From SAR116 cluster bacterium AG-337-N21 (GTDB lineage: Bacteria; Pseudomonadota; Alphaproteobacteria; Puniceispirillales; Marisalimonadaceae), in the NCBI GenBank assembly GCA_003282145.1, contig QBZZ01000006.1, forward strand, positions 1-64,000: a stretch of DNA of 64,000 bases, written 5' to 3'. This document shows, in pieces, positions 8,214-17,894 of the stretch. Numbering within the stretch: position 1 is the first letter of the stretch; every line of letters starts with the position of its first letter. The translations under genes and the position numbers were made by a program. The notes beneath the pieces were generated by a model. It saw nothing but the letters and a program-made list of their open reading frames with translations, was not told the origin of the DNA and did not search any database.

Positions 8214-9626
8214 TTATAAAATTTTTCCTGGGTTCATTATACCCTTTGGATCAATTTCTTCTTTTATTAATTTCATAAAATTAACAGCAGGGCCTAATTC
8301 ATCGACTAAGTATTGTTTTTTACCCTGCCCTACTCCATGTTCTCCTGTACATGTTCCATCCATACTAATGGCTCTATGAGCTAATCTCTCTAAAAACCCG
8401 TTTGCAACATCAACTTCTTTTTGTATCTTAGGATCAATCATTAGCTGAACATGAAAATTACCATCACCAACATGACCAACAATGGGTCCAAACAAATTAT
8501 TTTTTTCCATGTCATCTATCGTTTCAGTAATACATTCTGACAATCTTGATATTGGCACACAAACATCCGTAGCAATATAATCCGCATCTGGCCTACAAGC
8601 TTTAACAGCATAATAAACATCATGCCTAGCCTTCCAAAGTCTATTTCTTTCTTCAATATTTGCATTCCACTCAAAGTTATCACCACCAAAATCTTTGGAA
8701 ATTTCGTTAAACAACTCGGATTGTTCTTGCACAGAAGATTTACTTCCATGAAACTCTAATAATAATAATGGTGACTCAGGTAAGTTTAACTTTGAGTAAT
8801 TATTTACAGCTTTAACCTGCGCAATATCTAATAGTTCTATTCTGGCAACTGGAACTCCAGCCTGTATAGTCATAATCACAGCATCCGTTGCATCCTGAAC
8901 AGACGGAAAAGTACATCTACCAGCTCCAATTTCTTCAGGAATACCATAAAGTTTAAGTGTAATTTCAGTTATTACACCTAACGTACCTTCAGATCCAACA
9001 ATTAATCTTGTCAAATCATATCCAGCAGAACTTTTTCTAGCTCTACTAGCCGTATTTATTATTTCTCCATTTGGCATTACAACTTCTAATGAAATTACAT
9101 TATCTTTCATAGTTCCATAACGAACGGCGTTGGTTCCAGAGGCTCTTGTCGATGCCATTCCTCCAATTGAGGCATTGGCACCTGGGTCAATAGGGAAAAA
9201 CAAACCCGTATCTCTAAGGTGTGTATTTAGTTGTTCTCTGGTTACACCTGGTTGAACAACAACAGTTGAATCTTCAGGGTGAACTTCAATTATATTATTC
9301 AGATTATTCATATCTATGGAGATCCCACCAAAATTAGCATTTAGATGACCTTCAAGGGAAGAACCTACTCCAAAAGGTATTATGGGACATCCATATTCAT
9401 GGCATATTTTTACTGTTTTTTTTACATCCTCTTTATTGTAGGCAAAAACAACACCATCAGGCAATTCTGGTTTATGAACTGTTGTTGTACTTGTATGTTG
9501 CTCACGAACTGATTTAGAAACTGAGAATTGCTGCCCAAACTCTTTTTTTAATGCTTCTACTGCACTATTTGTGTTGTACTCAAATTTTGAGTAAAAAGAG
9601 CTGTTTTTAACATCTAAAATTGTCAC
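8214..9626 (-). CDS. FAD-linked oxidase, D-lactate dehydrogenase / glycolate oxidase GlcD type (copy 2)
   Basis: A 470-residue paralogue of the next gene downstream, identical in length and highly similar throughout (shared GVTREQLNTHLRDTG and RARKSSAGYDLTRL-type blocks). FAD motif PFGVGSSLEGH and C-terminal VGHVGDGNFH and EHGVGQGKKQYLV are intact. It is the first gene of the pair. Differences such as the ACRPDADYIATDVC versus SVRPEAEIYSTDVC region near the substrate pocket suggest diverged specificity. Oxidation of the lactate or glycolate released by the FAH-type hydrolase at 16852 is a plausible role (inference). Confidence 0.85.
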   Translation of the reverse strand: MTILDVKNSSFYSKFEYNTNSAVEALKKEFGQQFSVSKSVREQHTSTTTVHKPELPDGVVFAYNKEDVKKTVKICHEYGCPIIPFGVGSSLEGHLNANFGGISIDMNNLNNIIEVHPEDSTVVVQPGVTREQLNTHLRDTGLFFPIDPGANASIGGMASTRASGTNAVRYGTMKDNVISLEVVMPNGEIINTASRARKSSAGYDLTRLIVGSEGTLGVITEITLKLYGIPEEIGAGRCTFPSVQDATDAVIMTIQAGVPVARIELLDIAQVKAVNNYSKLNLPESPLLLLEFHGSKSSVQEQSELFNEISKDFGGDNFEWNANIEERNRLWKARHDVYYAVKACRPDADYIATDVCVPISRLSECITETIDDMEKNNLFGPIVGHVGDGNFHVQLMIDPKIQKEVDVANGFLERLAHRAISMDGTCTGEHGVGQGKKQYLVDELGPAVNFMKLIKEEIDPKGIMNPGKIL

Positions 9627-9760
9627 TAATTAACCTCACATAAGTTTTTCTCAATATCGTATTAATATATTTCAAAATAAAGATTGAGTAAATTATTACA
9701 TTTTAATAAAAATTATATTTGTTATAGTTTTGAACTTCTTTTTAGGAAGCTTACAAAAAA

Positions 9761-10696
9761 ATGTATAATAAAGCTATTTTTTTAGGTGAATGCATGATTG
9801 AACTCAATGGAGACATTTCTTCATTGGAAAATAAAAGTTCAATAATGCAAATTAATTTTGGAGGCGACACTTATAATTCTGCAATATATTTTTCAAGACT
9901 AGCAAATAATAAAACTAATACTTTCTATTCAACTGTACTCGGGAATGACAGTTTTTCTAGAAAAATGATTTTAAGATTTAAAAATGAAAAAATAAAATGT
10001 GATTATGTAAGAACCGATGGAAAAAATCCTCCTGGTTTATATTCAATAGAAATTAATGAAATAGGTGAAAGAAGTTTTTCTTATTGGAGAGATCAATCAC
10101 CATCGAAATACATTTTTTTAGGGTCAAAAGGAAAAAAACTAGCTAGAGAAATAAAGAATGCAGATGTTTTTTATTATACTGGTATTTCTGCCGGTATTCT
10201 TGATGCAAAACAAAAAAAGGATTTAATACATATAGGATCCACTGCAGTTACATGTGGTTTTGATTTTAATTATAGGTCCCAATTACATAATGATAAGAAA
10301 GTGTCACAATTATTATTTAAAAAAATTAGTGAAAATGTAGATATCAACTTTGTATCTTTTGATGATGTTAAAGAGTTATTTGATATTAAAAATCCATATG
10401 AAGTTTTTGAAATATTAAATGACACAAAAAATCTAATTCTTATAAGATATAAGGACTCAATTATTTTTAAAAACAAAGAAGAAGTCATAAAAACTGTTAA
10501 AGTTCATCATGGAGAGGTGGTTGATACAACAGCAGCAGGTGACGCATTCAATGGATCTTTCCTTGCTTTAATAAATAACGATAAAAATATTCCAATAGTA
10601 GAAAATATATTAAAGTCCCACTCTGTTACTAGAGAAGTGATAAAGCATAAAGGCGCTATTATTTCCAATAAAAATATGCCTAACATAAATACTTAA
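9761..10696 (+). CDS. kdgK: 2-keto-3-deoxygluconate kinase (PfkB family)
   Basis: A 311-residue ribokinase/PfkB-family sugar kinase. The N-terminus GECMIEL, the INFGGDTYNSAIYFSRL segment, RTDGKNPPGLYSIEI and SYWRDQS are hallmark KdgK positions. The C-terminal anion hole and catalytic Asp are in DTTAAGDAFNG. It phosphorylates 2-keto-3-deoxygluconate to KDPG, which the eda-like gene at 20279 would split to pyruvate and glyceraldehyde 3-phosphate. It starts a two-gene unit with the hydroxyacid dehydrogenase 16 bases downstream. Confidence 0.88.
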   Translation: MYNKAIFLGECMIELNGDISSLENKSSIMQINFGGDTYNSAIYFSRLANNKTNTFYSTVLGNDSFSRKMILRFKNEKIKCDYVRTDGKNPPGLYSIEINEIGERSFSYWRDQSPSKYIFLGSKGKKLAREIKNADVFYYTGISAGILDAKQKKDLIHIGSTAVTCGFDFNYRSQLHNDKKVSQLLFKKISENVDINFVSFDDVKELFDIKNPYEVFEILNDTKNLILIRYKDSIIFKNKEEVIKTVKVHHGEVVDTTAAGDAFNGSFLALINNDKNIPIVENILKSHSVTREVIKHKGAIISNKNMPNINT

Positions 10697-10712
10697 ATAA
10701 GGAATAAATAAA

Positions 10713-11648
10713 ATGGACAAAAACTTACTTATAATGACAGAAATGCCTGAATATTTTGTAAGTCTGGCAAATAAAAACTTTAACACTTATAAATTGTGGT
10801 TAAACAAAAATGAAGATGATTACTTATCTGAAATTAAAACAGAAGTTGATGCAATTGCCGTTATGGGAGGTTATAAAATTACACCAGAGTTAATGAAAAG
10901 TATGCCTAATTTAGGAATAATTGCCTGTTATGGTGTAGGTTATGACGCAATAGATATAAATTATGCAAAAAGCCTAGGTATAAAAGTCACTAACACCCCT
11001 GAAGTACTTAATGACGAAGTGGCAGACACAGCTATTGCACTAATGCTATGTGTCTATAAAAAAATTGTAGATGCAGATAGTTTTGCAAGAAACAACTCTT
11101 GGCTTAATGGAGATTTTCCATTAACAAAAAAATTTAGTGGTACTAAATTAGGTATTGTTGGAATGGGAAGAATTGGAAAAGCAATAGCAAAAAGAGCCGA
11201 AGCATTTGACTGTGAAATTTCTTATCATTCTAGAAACAAAAAAGATGTGAAATATAAATATATCAGTGATTTAAATCAGTTAGCTCAAGAAGTAGATACC
11301 TTATGTGTAATTACCCCAGGCGGAAAAGAAACAGAGAAATTAATTAATAAAAAAGTTCTTAGTAGCCTTGGCAAAAATGGTGTAATTATTAATGTAGCGA
11401 GGGGGTCAGTAATTGATCAAGACGAACTGATTCATTGCCTGGAAAACAATCTTATTTTAGCTGCAGGATTAGATGTCTACACTAATGAGCCTAATATCCC
11501 AGAAAAATTAATAAATCTTAAAAATACTGTTTTATTACCTCATATAGCATCTGGAACAGTTGAAACTAGAAATGCTATGGGACAATTAGTATTTGATAAT
11601 ATAAAAAATTATTTTGAAAATAAATCTCTTATATCAGAAGTAGTATAA
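10713..11648 (+). CDS. D-isomer-specific 2-hydroxyacid dehydrogenase (glyoxylate/hydroxypyruvate reductase-like)
   Basis: A 311-residue NAD(P)-dependent dehydrogenase. Visible are the substrate-loop GVGYDAIDI, the Rossmann motif GMGRIGKAIA, the catalytic Arg region ARGSVIDQDEL, catalytic Glu in YTNEPNIPE and catalytic His in LPHIASGT. It reduces glyoxylate, hydroxypyruvate or another 2-ketoacid, or works in reverse. Coupled with kdgK and near glycolate/lactate oxidases, it probably handles a side product of sugar-acid breakdown. GhrB-like is my best guess; the exact substrate is uncertain. Confidence 0.85.
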   Translation: MDKNLLIMTEMPEYFVSLANKNFNTYKLWLNKNEDDYLSEIKTEVDAIAVMGGYKITPELMKSMPNLGIIACYGVGYDAIDINYAKSLGIKVTNTPEVLNDEVADTAIALMLCVYKKIVDADSFARNNSWLNGDFPLTKKFSGTKLGIVGMGRIGKAIAKRAEAFDCEISYHSRNKKDVKYKYISDLNQLAQEVDTLCVITPGGKETEKLINKKVLSSLGKNGVIINVARGSVIDQDELIHCLENNLILAAGLDVYTNEPNIPEKLINLKNTVLLPHIASGTVETRNAMGQLVFDNIKNYFENKSLISEVV

Positions 11649-11655
11649 AAATATT

Positions 11656-12552
11656 CTAATTTTGGGGTAATTTTATTCCAGCATTTCTAGCATATATTTT
11701 TGCTACTGCAGCATCATCTTCTTGTCCTAAACCTGAGCCTGCAGCGGAAATAAACTGTTGTAACGCTGCAGCAGTCAAGGGAGCAGAAAAATTTGAATTT
11801 TTAGCTATATCTAAAACTATACCTAGATCCTTTGGCCAAATATTTATCGAAGATTTTGGGGAATAATCATCATCTATAATATGAGGCGTTCTGTTCTCAA
11901 GCATCCAAGAGGTCCCAGCACATTTCGAGATAACTTCTAAAAACCTTTTTGGATCAATTCCTTGTGTTATACCAAATGTAATAGCTTCAGCCATTGCAGC
12001 AATATGAACACCCGCAAGCATTTGATTGACTGCTTTCATAGCAGAACCTGATCCGACATGTTCCCCAAATTCGAAGACTGTTTCTGAAGTGCAGTCTAGA
12101 ATAGGCTTAGCAACCTCAAAAGCTTTTGGGCTACCTGAAATCATATAGGATAACTTACCCTCAGCTGATTTTTTTGATCCTCCAGAAATGGGCGCGTCTA
12201 AATATAAAAGTCCTTTATCATTGCAGGAAGATGCCATTTCTTTAGCAAAATCTGGAGCTACTGTTGTACAAACCATGATAAGACTATTTTTCTTTAATTT
12301 TTCTGAAATACCATTTTGGCCAAAGATAATTTCCCTTGTTTGTTTTTCATTTAAAACAACTATAATTACTGCTTGTAAATCATTAAATGGAATATTTTTA
12401 TCATAGCCACCTTCTTCGATAAGTCTTTTCTGTTGCTTAAGGTTCTTATCTTGTCCATAAACACTATACCCTGCACGTATCAGTGACTGAGCTATTCCAA
12501 AGCCCATTGATCCAAGACCAACAACTAAGATATTTTTAATTTTAATATCCAT
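11656..12552 (-). CDS. ltnD: 3-hydroxyisobutyrate-dehydrogenase family, probable L-threonate dehydrogenase
   Basis: A 298-residue beta-hydroxyacid dehydrogenase. It has the NAD motif VGLGSMGFGIA, substrate-binding DAPISGGSKKSAEG, and the catalytic lysine in MKAVNQMLAGVH. The LAGVHIAAMAEA block and the C-terminal WMLENRTPHII...KDLGIVLDIA pattern match LtnD, which oxidises L-threonate at C2, more than HIBADH or GarR. It lies 8 bases downstream of the XylD-like gene, so the true substrate may be another sugar acid. It is convergent with the kdgK unit. Confidence 0.75.
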   Translation of the reverse strand: MDIKIKNILVVGLGSMGFGIAQSLIRAGYSVYGQDKNLKQQKRLIEEGGYDKNIPFNDLQAVIIVVLNEKQTREIIFGQNGISEKLKKNSLIMVCTTVAPDFAKEMASSCNDKGLLYLDAPISGGSKKSAEGKLSYMISGSPKAFEVAKPILDCTSETVFEFGEHVGSGSAMKAVNQMLAGVHIAAMAEAITFGITQGIDPKRFLEVISKCAGTSWMLENRTPHIIDDDYSPKSSINIWPKDLGIVLDIAKNSNFSAPLTAAALQQFISAAGSGLGQEDDAAVAKIYARNAGIKLPQN

Positions 12553-12560
12553 AATATTGT

Positions 12561-14342
12561 TTAGTGATTATCCCTCGGTAAAGTTTTTCTTACCTTTTGA
12601 TATTTAACGGCGTTTTCAAGAACAGCTCCGTCAGATAATTCTCCAACAAATTTTCTTTGAATTTCTTGCCATGGCGTTTGACTTTCAGGATATGGTGGAA
12701 CACCGTCTTTTTTTCTTAATTCTATTTCTTCTTCACTAACTAACATGTTTGCTGTACATTTATTTAAATCTATTACTACCGTATCACCAGTTCTTAACCA
12801 GGCCAATCCACCTCCAGTTGCACTCTCTGGAGAAGCATTTAGAATTGAAGGACTTCCTGATGTTCCAGATTGTCTTCCATCTCCAATACAAGGTAATTCA
12901 GTTATACCTTTTTTTATTAGTTCATCAGATGGCTGCATATTTACCACTTCAGCAGACCCAGGCCAACCTACAGGTCCAGCACCTCTAATAACTAGAATTG
13001 AATTTTCATTCATATCTAAACTTTTATCATTTAATCTGTCGTGATAATCCTCGGAACCCTCAAAAACTATAACTTTACCTTCTAGTATCCCTTCTTTGCC
13101 AGGGCGGTTTAAAAATTTATCTTTAAAGCTTTTTGAAATAACTGATGTTTTCATTATTGCTGCATTAAAAAGATTACCTTTTAAAACAATAAAGCCTGCT
13201 TTTTGTTTCATTGGATTTTTAAAAGGGGTAATAACCTTTTCATCTTTAATTTTAATACCCTTTAAATTTTCAGACAATTTTTTACCCGTCACCGTCATTA
13301 CGTCTCCATGAAGCTTGTCATAACTTAAAAGCTCTGACATTATGGCCGCTGTTCCTCCAGCTCTATGATAGCTTTCACACAAGTACTCACCTGCCGGCTG
13401 TATGTTTGCCATTAACGGTATATCGTAACCAACTTTTTGCCATGCGTCAGTTTCTAATTCCACTCCTATATGTCTTGCAATTGCAGTAATGTGAATTTGA
13501 GCATTAGTAGAGCCTCCAATAGCTGAGTTTACAGTAATAGCATTTTCAAAAGCCTCTCTGGTCATAACTTGAGAGGGCGATAAATCGTCTTTAACCATAT
13601 CAACAATTCTAAGACCAGTTTTGTATGCCATTTGCCCTCGTTCTCTATATGGTGCAGGAATATTAGCATTGCCTGTTAAACTCATTCCTAATGCTTCAGC
13701 CAGAGAATTCATTGTTGAAGCAGTTCCCATTGTATTACAATGTCCATCTGATGGAGCTGAGCTTGTTACAATATCTATAAATTGTTCATAGTCTATCCTA
13801 CCTGCTGCTAGTTCAACTCTACTATCCCATACGGCTGTACCAGAACCCGCAAGTTTGCCATTATGCCATCCGTCTAACATTGGTCCACCGTTAAGAACAA
13901 TCGCAGGAAGATCAACTGTTGCAGCCGCCATTAAACAAGAAGGAGTTGTTTTATCACACCCTGTCATTAAAACCACACCATCTAATGGATAACCGTGAAG
14001 AATTTCAACTAATCCTAAATATGCTAAGTTTCTATCAACTGCTGCAGTTGGTCTCTTAAGAGTTTCTTGAATAGGATGGACGGGAAATTCAAAGGCTATT
14101 CCTCCAGCACTTCTTATTCCCTCTCTAACTCTTTCCGCTAACTTTATATGTACTCTATTACAAGGAGATATATCTGAACCTGTTTGTGCAATGCCAATGA
14201 TAGGTTTGCCTGATCTCAACTCTTCTGGCGTAAGTCCAAAGTTCATTGATCTTTCAAGATATAAAGCAGTCATTCCAGGATTAGTCGGATTATCAAACCA
14301 TTGTTGACTTCGATATTTTGGATTGAAATTTTTATCTGACAT
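12561..14342 (-). CDS. xylD: D-xylonate dehydratase-like sugar-acid dehydratase (IlvD/Edd family)
   Basis: A 593-residue [Fe-S]- and Mg-dependent dehydratase. The start, [20 protein letters not shown], and end, [15 protein letters not shown], align with Caulobacter XylD. Cluster-binding cysteines sit in TGCDKTTPS and [10 protein letters not shown], with a third in [12 protein letters not shown]. It would convert D-xylonate (or a related aldonate) to the 2-keto-3-deoxy acid. The track start is upstream; MSDKNFNP at 14342 has GGGAG 7 bases before it. It is divergent from uxaA across a 190-base gap. L-arabinonate or other aldonates are alternative substrates. Confidence 0.85.
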   Translation of the reverse strand: MSDKNFNPKYRSQQWFDNPTNPGMTALYLERSMNFGLTPEELRSGKPIIGIAQTGSDISPCNRVHIKLAERVREGIRSAGGIAFEFPVHPIQETLKRPTAAVDRNLAYLGLVEILHGYPLDGVVLMTGCDKTTPSCLMAAATVDLPAIVLNGGPMLDGWHNGKLAGSGTAVWDSRVELAAGRIDYEQFIDIVTSSAPSDGHCNTMGTASTMNSLAEALGMSLTGNANIPAPYRERGQMAYKTGLRIVDMVKDDLSPSQVMTREAFENAITVNSAIGGSTNAQIHITAIARHIGVELETDAWQKVGYDIPLMANIQPAGEYLCESYHRAGGTAAIMSELLSYDKLHGDVMTVTGKKLSENLKGIKIKDEKVITPFKNPMKQKAGFIVLKGNLFNAAIMKTSVISKSFKDKFLNRPGKEGILEGKVIVFEGSEDYHDRLNDKSLDMNENSILVIRGAGPVGWPGSAEVVNMQPSDELIKKGITELPCIGDGRQSGTSGSPSILNASPESATGGGLAWLRTGDTVVIDLNKCTANMLVSEEEIELRKKDGVPPYPESQTPWQEIQRKFVGELSDGAVLENAVKYQKVRKTLPRDNH

Positions 14343-14398
14343 AACTTTTCTCCCAAGTAAAATTTTAAAATTTAACAAATAATAAAAGTTTATAAATT

Positions 14399-14443
14399 TA
14401 ATTTAAAATAGTGTGAATATTTTACATTATTTATTTTAAATTA
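14399..14443. promoter_or_regulatory. 12-bp inverted repeat in the divergent xylD-uxaA intergenic region
   Basis: TAATTTAAAATA and TATTTTAAATTA lie 21 bases apart in the 190-base region between divergent xylD and uxaA. The position is right for a shared operator, but the repeat is AT-only and could occur by chance in this genome. Confidence 0.25.
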
Positions 14444-14532
14444 TAAGAATATTGTTAATATCATACTTGATTTTAAATAAATCGAAAAGATAATTTCAGT
14501 TTTTATTTTTTATAATGTGGGAGGTTATAAAA

Positions 14533-16056
14533 ATGTCTAATAGTGAGAAGTTAACTGTTAAACTTAATAATAATGATAATGTTGCTACTGCTTTAAGGGA
14601 GATAAGCGTAGGTGAAACCACACAGAACCTTGAAAGCATTAACAAAATCCCAAAAGGCCATAAAATAGCTCTTAGAAAAATTAATAAAGGTGAGAAAATA
14701 ATCAAATATGATCAACTTATTGGTGTTGCTAGCAAAGAAATTCTAGCTGGAGACCATGTTCATGTTGAAAATACTGATTTCAAATCAACTGATCATGATT
14801 ACGAGTTTTCAACATCTATTAAGTTACCAAATATGATTGAACCTGAAAAAAGACCTACTTTTAAAGGTTACAAACGACAAAACGGCAAAGTTGGAACAAG
14901 AAATTATATAGGTATCCTTACATCAGTTAATTGCTCTGCGACAGCTGCAAAAAATATTGCAGAAGTTTTTACAGAAGACAAATTACGTCTATATCCAAAT
15001 GTTGACGGGGTTGTTTCATTTACTCATGGTACTGGTTGTGGAATGGCAGATTCTGGCGATGGCTTTGATGCTCTTCAAAGAGTTCTTTTAGGCTATATCC
15101 AACATCCTAATTTAGCCGGAATTTTGTTAATTGGCTTAGGATGTGAGGCAAACCAAATAAAGTTTCTTTTAGATGCTTTTGATTTACATGAAAATCCATT
15201 TTTTAAAACAATGACACTGCAGGATATGGGTGGACTAAGAAAAACAATTAAAGCAGGAATAAAATGCATAGATGACATGCTTCCAGAAGTAAATTCTATA
15301 GAACGAACAGAGCAATCAGTAGAACATCTTAGTGTTGCGCTTCAATGTGGAGGGTCTGATGCTTGGTCAGGAATAACCTCTAATCCATCACTTGGTCATG
15401 CCGCTGACTTATTAGTAAAAAATGGTGGCACAGCTATTTTGGCCGAAACACCTGAGATTTACGGCGCTGAACACATGTTAACTAGAAGGGCGATCTCCCC
15501 AGAAGTTGGAAAAAAACTTGTTGATAGAATTTTATGGTGGGAAGATTACGTTACTAGAAATAAAGGAAGTTTAAATAACAATCCATCACCTGGTAATAAG
15601 GCTGGTGGCTTGACCACTATATTAGAAAAATCACTTGGAGCAGCTGCTAAAGGGGGAACAACTCCATTAAATGATGTTCTTTTGTACGCCCAACAAGCTG
15701 AAAAAAAAGGCTTCTTATTTATGGATAGTCCTGGGTATGATCCTGCTTCTGTTACTGGGCAAATAGCAAGTGGTTGTAATGTTGTTACTTTTACAACTGG
15801 AAGAGGTTCTTGCTTTGGTTGCAAACCTTCTCCATCCATAAAAATAGCTACAAATACAGAGATGTATAATAATATGGTTGAAGATATGGATGTTAACGCA
15901 GGAAAAGTAATAACTGACAATAAAAGTATTGAAGAAGTTGGTCAGGAAATTTTTGATTTAATAGTAAGGGTAGCCTCAGGTGAAAAATCAAAGTCTGAGT
16001 ATCAAGGTCTTGGAGACTTAGAGTTTGTACCTTGGCAAATTGGAGCAACTATGTGA
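14533..16056 (+). CDS. UxaA-family (altronate/galactarate/fuconate) dehydratase
   Basis: A 507-residue UxaA/GarD-family dehydratase. It has an N-terminal SAF domain (residues 1-90) and a catalytic region with GTGCGMAD, LLIGLGCEANQ and LQCGGSDAWSG. The terminal FTTGRGSCFGCKP segment is followed by the usual family ending FVPWQIGATM. The ATG at 14533 has GGGAGG upstream and is preferred to 14515. It is 9 bases from the 2-keto-3-deoxy-acid dehydrogenase. In Campylobacter fucose loci a UxaA homologue sits with the same enzyme types, so L-fuconate or a related 6-deoxy or pentonic acid is a likely substrate rather than altronate. Confidence 0.82.
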   Translation: MSNSEKLTVKLNNNDNVATALREISVGETTQNLESINKIPKGHKIALRKINKGEKIIKYDQLIGVASKEILAGDHVHVENTDFKSTDHDYEFSTSIKLPNMIEPEKRPTFKGYKRQNGKVGTRNYIGILTSVNCSATAAKNIAEVFTEDKLRLYPNVDGVVSFTHGTGCGMADSGDGFDALQRVLLGYIQHPNLAGILLIGLGCEANQIKFLLDAFDLHENPFFKTMTLQDMGGLRKTIKAGIKCIDDMLPEVNSIERTEQSVEHLSVALQCGGSDAWSGITSNPSLGHAADLLVKNGGTAILAETPEIYGAEHMLTRRAISPEVGKKLVDRILWWEDYVTRNKGSLNNNPSPGNKAGGLTTILEKSLGAAAKGGTTPLNDVLLYAQQAEKKGFLFMDSPGYDPASVTGQIASGCNVVTFTTGRGSCFGCKPSPSIKIATNTEMYNNMVEDMDVNAGKVITDNKSIEEVGQEIFDLIVRVASGEKSKSEYQGLGDLEFVPWQIGATM

Positions 16057-16065
16057 GGAATTTTT

Positions 16066-16800
16066 ATGATTGATTTAAAAGGCAAAATTGCTCTCTTGAC
16101 TGCTTCTGGTCAGGGCATTGGAAAAGCTACTGCTAGAGCATTCTCTGAAGCTGGTGCGTACGTGATTGCAACGGATATAAATCGTGAAACATTATCTTCT
16201 TTAGATAAGATTGTGGATGAAACCCATATACTTGATGTAACAGACAAAAAAGCAATTAAAAACTTAGTCGGGTCTATCAAAGAACCTGATATATTATTTA
16301 ATTGTGCTGGAATTGTTCATAATGGAACAATTTTAGAGTCTACTGATGATGATTGGGATTTTGCTTTTAAACTTAATGGTAAAGCAATGTATCACATGAT
16401 TAAAGAAGTAATACCGATAATGATAAAAAAAAGAGGAGGATCGATTGTTAATATAGCTTCTGTTGCTTCATCTTTAAAAGGTATTCCAAACCGTTTTATT
16501 TATAGTGCCTCAAAAGCCGCTGTTTTAGGTTTAACTAAGTCTGTTGCTGCGGACTACATTACCCAAGGCATAAGGTGCAATGCCATATGTCCTGGTACAA
16601 TAAATAGTCCATCACTAGAGCAAAGATTATCCGATATGGGTGATTATGAAAAAGCTAGAAAGGAATTTGTTGCCCGACAACCAATGGGAAGAATTGGAGA
16701 GGCAGAGGAAGTGGCAAACCTTGCAGTTTATTTAGCAAGTGATGCCTCAGCTTTTACAACCGGTCAATTTCATATTATAGATGGTGGAATATGCACATAA
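16066..16800 (+). CDS. 2-keto-3-deoxy-L-fuconate dehydrogenase-like SDR
   Basis: A 244-residue classical SDR with TASGQGIGKAT cofactor motif, ATDIN (NAD-type Asp), FNCAGIVHNG, Ser in NIASVASS and active-site YSASK. The sequence, especially FKLNGKAMYHMI, GIPNRFIYSASKAAV and CPGTINSPSLEQR, closely follows the Xanthomonas 2-keto-3-deoxy-L-fuconate 4-dehydrogenase family. Such enzymes oxidise a 2-keto-3-deoxy acid to a 2,4-diketo acid. Position between a UxaA dehydratase and an FAH hydrolase fits this exactly. Related enzymes act on rhamnonate- or pentonate-derived substrates. Confidence 0.85.
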   Translation: MIDLKGKIALLTASGQGIGKATARAFSEAGAYVIATDINRETLSSLDKIVDETHILDVTDKKAIKNLVGSIKEPDILFNCAGIVHNGTILESTDDDWDFAFKLNGKAMYHMIKEVIPIMIKKRGGSIVNIASVASSLKGIPNRFIYSASKAAVLGLTKSVAADYITQGIRCNAICPGTINSPSLEQRLSDMGDYEKARKEFVARQPMGRIGEAEEVANLAVYLASDASAFTTGQFHIIDGGICT

Positions 16801-16851
16801 GAAAATGTCAAATTAAGAAAAAGTATTAATTGTAAAAAGGAGGAGAATAAA

Positions 16852-17694
16852 ATGAAATTGTTACGTCATGGCACTTTTGGAAAAGAAAAACCAGGTATTC
16901 TTGATGAAAATGGCTCCATAAGGGATTTGTCTCAGCATTTATCAGATATTAATGGAGAAACTATAAGTGCAAATAGTTTAAAAAAAATTTCTTCAATAGA
17001 TTTATCTTCTCTACCAATTGTACCTGATGATACAAGACTAGGTGCATGTGTTGGTAACGTAGGCAAGTTTCTATGTATTGGATTAAATTATTCTGATCAT
17101 GCAGCGGAAAGTGGCATGGCTGTTCCTAGTGAACCCATCCTTTTTTCAAAAGCTACTTCTGCAATTGTAGGTCCTAATGATAATATTGAAATACCAAGAA
17201 ATTCAGTTGAAACTGACTGGGAAGTAGAGCTTGGCATAATTATTGGAAAAAAAGCCAAATATATAAATGAGAATGACGCGGACGATTATATTGCTGGCTA
17301 CTGCCTAGTAAATGACGTCTCTGAAAGAGAGTTTCAATTAAAAAAAGAAGGTCAATGGACGAAAGGAAAGTCTTGCGATACTTTTGGACCTACTGGACCA
17401 TACTTAGTTACAAAAGATGAGTTGGCTGACGTTCAAAACTTGAAAATGTATTTGGATGTTAATGGAAAGAGAATGCAAGATGGTTCTACAAGTACTATGA
17501 TTTTTTCAGCCGCATATATTGTATATTACTTATCTCAATTTATGAGCCTTAATCCTGGAGATATTATAGCGACAGGAACTCCTCCTGGAGTTGGAGGTGG
17601 AATGAAACCACCTGTGTTTTTAAAAGTTGGGGATAAAATGAAACTTGGTATTGAAGGACTTGGTGAACAAAATCAAGTTTGTATTCAAGGTTAA
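16852..17694 (+). CDS. 2,4-diketo-3-deoxy-acid hydrolase (fumarylacetoacetate hydrolase family)
   Basis: A 280-residue FAH-family enzyme. CIGLNYSDHAAE, the metal-binding ETDWEVELGIII and KGKSCDTFGPTGPYLV, and the end-loop TGTPPGVGGGMKPP are all present. These match the 2,4-diketo-3-deoxy-L-fuconate hydrolase (ureidoglycolate-lyase-like) subgroup. It cleaves the diketo acid into pyruvate and a 2-hydroxy acid: lactate from 6-deoxyhexonates, glycolate from pentonates. The start has a strong AAGGAGGAG. It is the third gene of the uxaA-SDR-FAH unit. Confidence 0.85.
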   Translation: MKLLRHGTFGKEKPGILDENGSIRDLSQHLSDINGETISANSLKKISSIDLSSLPIVPDDTRLGACVGNVGKFLCIGLNYSDHAAESGMAVPSEPILFSKATSAIVGPNDNIEIPRNSVETDWEVELGIIIGKKAKYINENDADDYIAGYCLVNDVSEREFQLKKEGQWTKGKSCDTFGPTGPYLVTKDELADVQNLKMYLDVNGKRMQDGSTSTMIFSAAYIVYYLSQFMSLNPGDIIATGTPPGVGGGMKPPVFLKVGDKMKLGIEGLGEQNQVCIQG

Positions 17695-17894
17695 GTATAT
17701 GAAGTAATAATTAAAGCAATAGCAATTAAGTCGCAGATTTTTATAAAAAAGGTTGCTAAATCAAATGTCTACCATACATACCCTATAAATGATGTTGGTA
17801 AAGTTCGTCGTACGATAGAGAATAGATAAAAAACTAGAACCACTTTAGTTATTTCCTTTAATACTTATTGAGAATTGAAAGTACTTAGAATAAC

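Noticed and set aside
12745-13044. 99- and 79-residue plus-strand ORFs within the xylD region
   Set aside because: Both are antisense to the well-supported XylD-like gene.
15546-15920. 124-residue minus-strand ORF
   Set aside because: It is a shadow inside the UxaA-family gene with no motif of its own.
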